A stretch of DNA of 10,565 bases from Isohypsibius dastychi. Its lineage: Eukaryota > Tardigrada > Eutardigrada > Parachela > Isohypsibiidae. The stretch is taken from the NCBI GenBank assembly GCA_034696485.1, contig JAQIWT010001495.1:1-10565 (forward strand). Direction: 5' to 3'. Made by a program: the position numbers and the translations under genes. This document shows, one piece after another, positions 8,717 to 10,565 of this stretch (within the stretch, counting starts at the first letter, position 1; every line of letters starts with the position of its first letter). The notes under the pieces are model-generated. The model searched no databases, was not told where the DNA came from, and saw only the letters and a program-made list of their open reading frames with translations.

Positions 8717-8807
8717 GGGGGTATCTGGTGGAAAGTGGGTTCCACGGGCATACTCATTTTTTCGGCAATCCCTGATCGTGTGTGGTTTTCCCCAGCTTGA
8801 CGTTAAA
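8717..8807 (+). repeat. B1, internal split direct repeat of element B
   Basis: GGGGGTATCTGG to GACGTTAAA, repeated at 9058-9149 with 5 substitutions and one C insertion. Its last three bases AAA are also the first three of A2, forming the B1/A2 junction that in this element class mirrors the joined ends of a circular intermediate. Confidence 0.9.
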
Positions 8808-9005
8808 TGAGAATTATTAAGATAATTGTGGTTAACCGCAAGCGTTTAGTGTTTGCCGGATCTCACTCTGTCTGTTTCTGTTAAGTGATCCCGCCTGCTC
8901 TTGCTCATCTTATCTTGACCACTCTAACTTGGTTGGAGTGCGGTCAGCTTGCTGATAATTATTCTCTTCTCATTCTCATTCTTGTTCGAGTGCGGAGAGT
9001 TTGCT
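8805..9005 (+). repeat. A2, internal copy of the left terminal repeat of element B
   Basis: Gap-free match to A1 (5122-5322). Same orientation, sharp ends, sharing AAA with B1. Confidence 0.9.
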
Positions 9006-9057
9006 ACCACCCGCCCACCCTCTTTAAAAACTTGAAACACTTTGAAGAATGAATAGA
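9006..9057. other. 52-nt spacer between A2 and B2
   Basis: This sequence matches neither the bases after A1 nor, convincingly, those before B1. It includes CCACCCGCCCACCC and a short A/T stretch. In the simplest description of split repeats A2 and B2 are adjacent, so this is either a unique 3' segment, a diverged extension of B, or a small insertion. Confidence 0.5.
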
Positions 9058-9149
9058 GGGGGTGTCTGGTGAAAAGTGGGTTTCACGGGCATCCTCATTT
9101 TTTCGGCAATCTCTGATCGTGTGTGGTTTTCCCCCAGCTTGACGTTAAA
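9058..9149 (+). repeat. B2, right terminal split direct repeat of element B
   Basis: Second copy of B1. It ends GACGTTAAA at 9149, after which CTTAAATAACGG is unrelated to the TGAGAATT that follows B1; this marks the right boundary of the element. Confidence 0.9.
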
Positions 9150-9886
9150 CTTAAATAACGGTTGAAGTTGCCGAGTTCTGATAATATTTTGCAGTGAGGT
9201 TGCGACAAAGTTTGCTTGAATTGCGTGCCACGATTAATTCGTGTGCCCTTGACAAGTCGTTGTCTTTGCATATGACATAAAGTATTCTGGCACCATAGCG
9301 CCTCTGAAGTCCCTGTTCCGCTATAGCCGCCCCTACGGCGTCCTTGTTCAGCTATAGCCGTCCTTATTCTCAATTAATTGCGGAGTTTCTTATTTGCAAA
9401 AGCTGGCTAAAGTGGCCTTTTTCTTTTAATTTGTGTTGGAATGTTACCTGTCTCACCGAAAACAAAAACTAAGCTTTACCAGCTAAGCTTCTTACAACTT
9501 TCAAACATATAATGCGTTTGGGTGCCTGCCACTCTGTCATGCACTTTCTGGTAACACGTCAGTTGGTCCCCGACAGCTGGTCTTGCCGACATTTTGTATC
9601 ACACGACGTTAAGTATTGCTACTCTCTTGACCTGACGACATCAAGTCCTAGCCGCCATTCAGTTGACGACGACTCAGGGTCTGGAAGGCTTTTGTCTCAG
9701 ACGACAGTTAGCCCCTGACTAGATTCGTCTCGGAACAATGAGACACGGATATTGATTGTTATTTGAAAGAAACATCCGTATACGTGTCCTTCTGACTTCA
9801 TTTTGCAAAGCAAGCAGGATACAGCACTCCATTAGCCATTTGCATTTTCGAAATCAGAAGCACCATTTCTTTCGTAAACGCTATCC
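9150..9886. other. Non-coding flank between element B and the FLYWCH gene
   Basis: No recognised gene. A 68-codon ORF at 9512-9718 lacks any known motif. The GACGAC hexamer recurs at about 9634, 9664 and 9698 within a region also rich in GTC/GAC. Near the right end, GAGACACGGAT and ATCCGTATACGTGTC partly mirror each other. The 5' flank or promoter of the FLYWCH gene, or a terminal repeat of a MULE element, would lie here; neither can be proven. Confidence 0.45.
9309..9370 (+). repeat. Two-copy 31-bp tandem repeat
   Basis: GTCCCTGTTCCGCTATAGCC and GTCCTTGTTCAGCTATAGCC start 31 bp apart (9309 and 9340). Each contains the 8-bp palindrome GCTATAGC or its near copy. Confidence 0.55.
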
Positions 9887-10565
9887 ATGGACACCCTATC
9901 GTTTACACCTGGTTCCCGAAAAACCAAGGCCGGCGAACCAACTGAGCTTGTTCTCCACAATGGTTATTTGTACACACTGCACGATAAGGAAAAAGGAATA
10001 TGGAGATTTCAGGATCCAGCTACCAAGTGCAAAGGGAGATTGATCATCGCTGATCGACAATTGGTGGAACAGCGTGGGAAGCACAATCACGAAGGAGATC
10101 GTCAAGCTGCACAAGCCCTTGGATATCAGCGAGAAATGATGAAACGTGCCACAATCACGCGGGAGAGATCACGGCAAATTTTCAACGCCATCGCGAAGGA
10201 CTTGCCGGATGACCTTTCTGCGGAGTTGAATCGATATAAAACTATTGCTCGTTCCATTCAGCGCACAAGAAAACGTTTGAAAACAACTTCGCCCACCCCA
10301 AAAAATATCGCTGAAATCGACACCGACCAGTACTTTCAGTAAGAACACATGACATTTTTCATGATTTCATATTATTTGTTTGATTTGTATTTGTTTTCAT
10401 TTTTGTATACCTGGCGTTTCACCATTTACATTCGTTTACAGAAAAACCCATTCCGGAAAAGAGTTTCTCCTTCACGATTCAGGAAAGGAGACAAGAAACG
10501 GTTCATCGTGTTCAGCACTGAAGAAGGACTTAAGCAGCTCAAGAACAGTGACACTTGGCTTGCGG
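9887..10565 (+). CDS. FLYWCH zinc-finger / MULE-transposase-like protein (3' partial, spliced, one apparent frameshift)
   Basis: The first exon (9887-10338) starts at the first ATG after an in-frame TAA at 9875. Residues 18-68 fit the FLYWCH domain: LVLHNGYLY, then IWRF, KCKGR and GKHNHEGD. The family's first zinc Cys (W-R-C) is Phe here; the second Cys and both His remain. A basic helical stretch follows, RSIQRTRKRLK. Splicing out 10339-10441 continues with KTHSGKEFLLHDSG in frame. After about 10484 the similarity moves by one frame to KKRFIVFSTEEGLKQL and NSDTWLA, the segment that in FLYWCH-MULE proteins precedes the DGTF of the transposase domain. One missing A in the AAA at 10484-10486 would explain this. 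FLYWCH proteins bind DNA; those with a MULE domain are Mutator-like transposases or their descendants. It continues beyond the window. Family fairly sure; whether element or domesticated gene is unknown. Confidence 0.72.
10339..10441 (+). other. Predicted GT-AG intron, 103 nt
   Basis: The donor is CA|GTAAGA and the acceptor TTCGTTTACAG|AAAA, with T-rich AT-rich sequence between. Joining the exons keeps a reading that fits the family (DQYFQ followed by KTHSGKEFLL). Unspliced, the frame meets TAA at 10340-10342. Confidence 0.7.

Larger units (their letters stand above)
5122..9149 (+). mobile_element. Element B: end-to-end, decayed Ngaro-like YR retrotransposon with split direct repeats
   Basis: The layout is A1 - gag - RT - RNase H - tyrosine recombinase - B1 - A2 - B2, about 4.0 kb. 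Split direct repeats of the form A1...B1-A2-B2 are known from PAT, Ngaro and VIPER elements and set them apart from LTR retrotransposons and from DIRS1 with its inverted repeats. A1/A2 differ at about 13 of 201 positions without gaps; B1/B2 differ at 5 positions plus one C insertion. Both ends and the B1/A2 junction carry AAA, and no target-site duplication is needed. Gag, pol and recombinase all carry stops or frameshifts, so it is non-autonomous now. The recombinase follows RNase H directly, without a methyltransferase. The repeats and their order are read from the sequence; the replication mechanism is family knowledge. Confidence 0.88.

Noticed and set aside
5122-9005. LTR retrotransposon with 200-bp LTRs
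   Set aside because: The A pair alone looks like LTRs, but the element carries a tyrosine recombinase in place of a DDE integrase, and the extra B pair beyond A2 shows split direct repeats.
9512-9718. 68-codon ORF in the spacer
   Set aside because: No motif, and composition resembles the surrounding non-coding DNA.
10340-10441. Reading the 10340-10441 stretch as coding after a stop
   Set aside because: Frame 2 is open after TAA 10340, but the residues are Phe/Tyr/Leu-rich with no family match, and good GT and AG signals flank it, so an intron fits better.
10460-10461. Alternative 3' splice site that would keep the later frame
   Set aside because: The AG at 10460-10461 lies in purine-rich sequence and would delete the family-like EFLLHDSG segment; the 10441 acceptor with a later frameshift explains more.
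1-10565. CRISPR array, tRNA or rRNA genes, bacterial operon signals
   Set aside because: No spaced repeat array, no cloverleaf or B-box candidate that holds up, and no operon structure; the DNA is eukaryotic.

Overview
This is eukaryotic, transposon-rich DNA. There are no bacterial-style operons. The right edge carries a FLYWCH/MULE-type gene with what looks like a GT-AG intron, and the rest is dominated by two tyrosine-recombinase (YR) retrotransposons of the DIRS/Ngaro group. FLYWCH genes of this sort are typical of animals, so an invertebrate metazoan is my best guess; the species cannot be read from the window.

Bases 1-2225 hold the 3' coding half of element A: reverse transcriptase (RT), RNase H and a complete tyrosine recombinase. 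Its 5' end lies outside the window. It is nearly intact. One in-frame TAG (1021-1023) sits inside RNase H where the related copy has Trp. The recombinase keeps its Arg, Lys, His, Arg and Tyr residues. No methyltransferase domain lies between RNase H and recombinase, which fits a Ngaro-like rather than a DIRS1/PAT-like layout.

Bases 2226-5121 carry no recognisable gene. They hold a stop-sparse stretch just behind element A, C-rich repeats, a strong GC hairpin and two copies of a palindromic motif.

Bases 5122-9149 are a second, decayed element B of about 4.0 kb, visible from end to end. It has the diagnostic split direct repeats: A1 (5122-5322) at the left, then gag, RT-RNase H and recombinase remnants, then B1 (8717-8807), A2 (8805-9005) and B2 (9058-9149) at the right. 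The trinucleotide AAA is shared by the left end, the B1/A2 junction and the right end, as expected if it integrated by YR crossover without a target duplication. Its genes carry many stops and frameshifts and a 100-nt loss in RNase H that removes the catalytic Glu. It could move only with proteins supplied in trans, for example by a relative like element A.

Bases 9150-9886 are non-coding with a small two-copy tandem repeat. From 9887 to the right edge runs the start of a FLYWCH zinc-finger protein continuing into the region that precedes a MULE transposase domain, with a predicted 103-nt intron and one apparent single-base frameshift. I found no new defence or regulatory system. The most valuable items are the complete split-repeat architecture with its AAA core, and the near-intact element A beside it.
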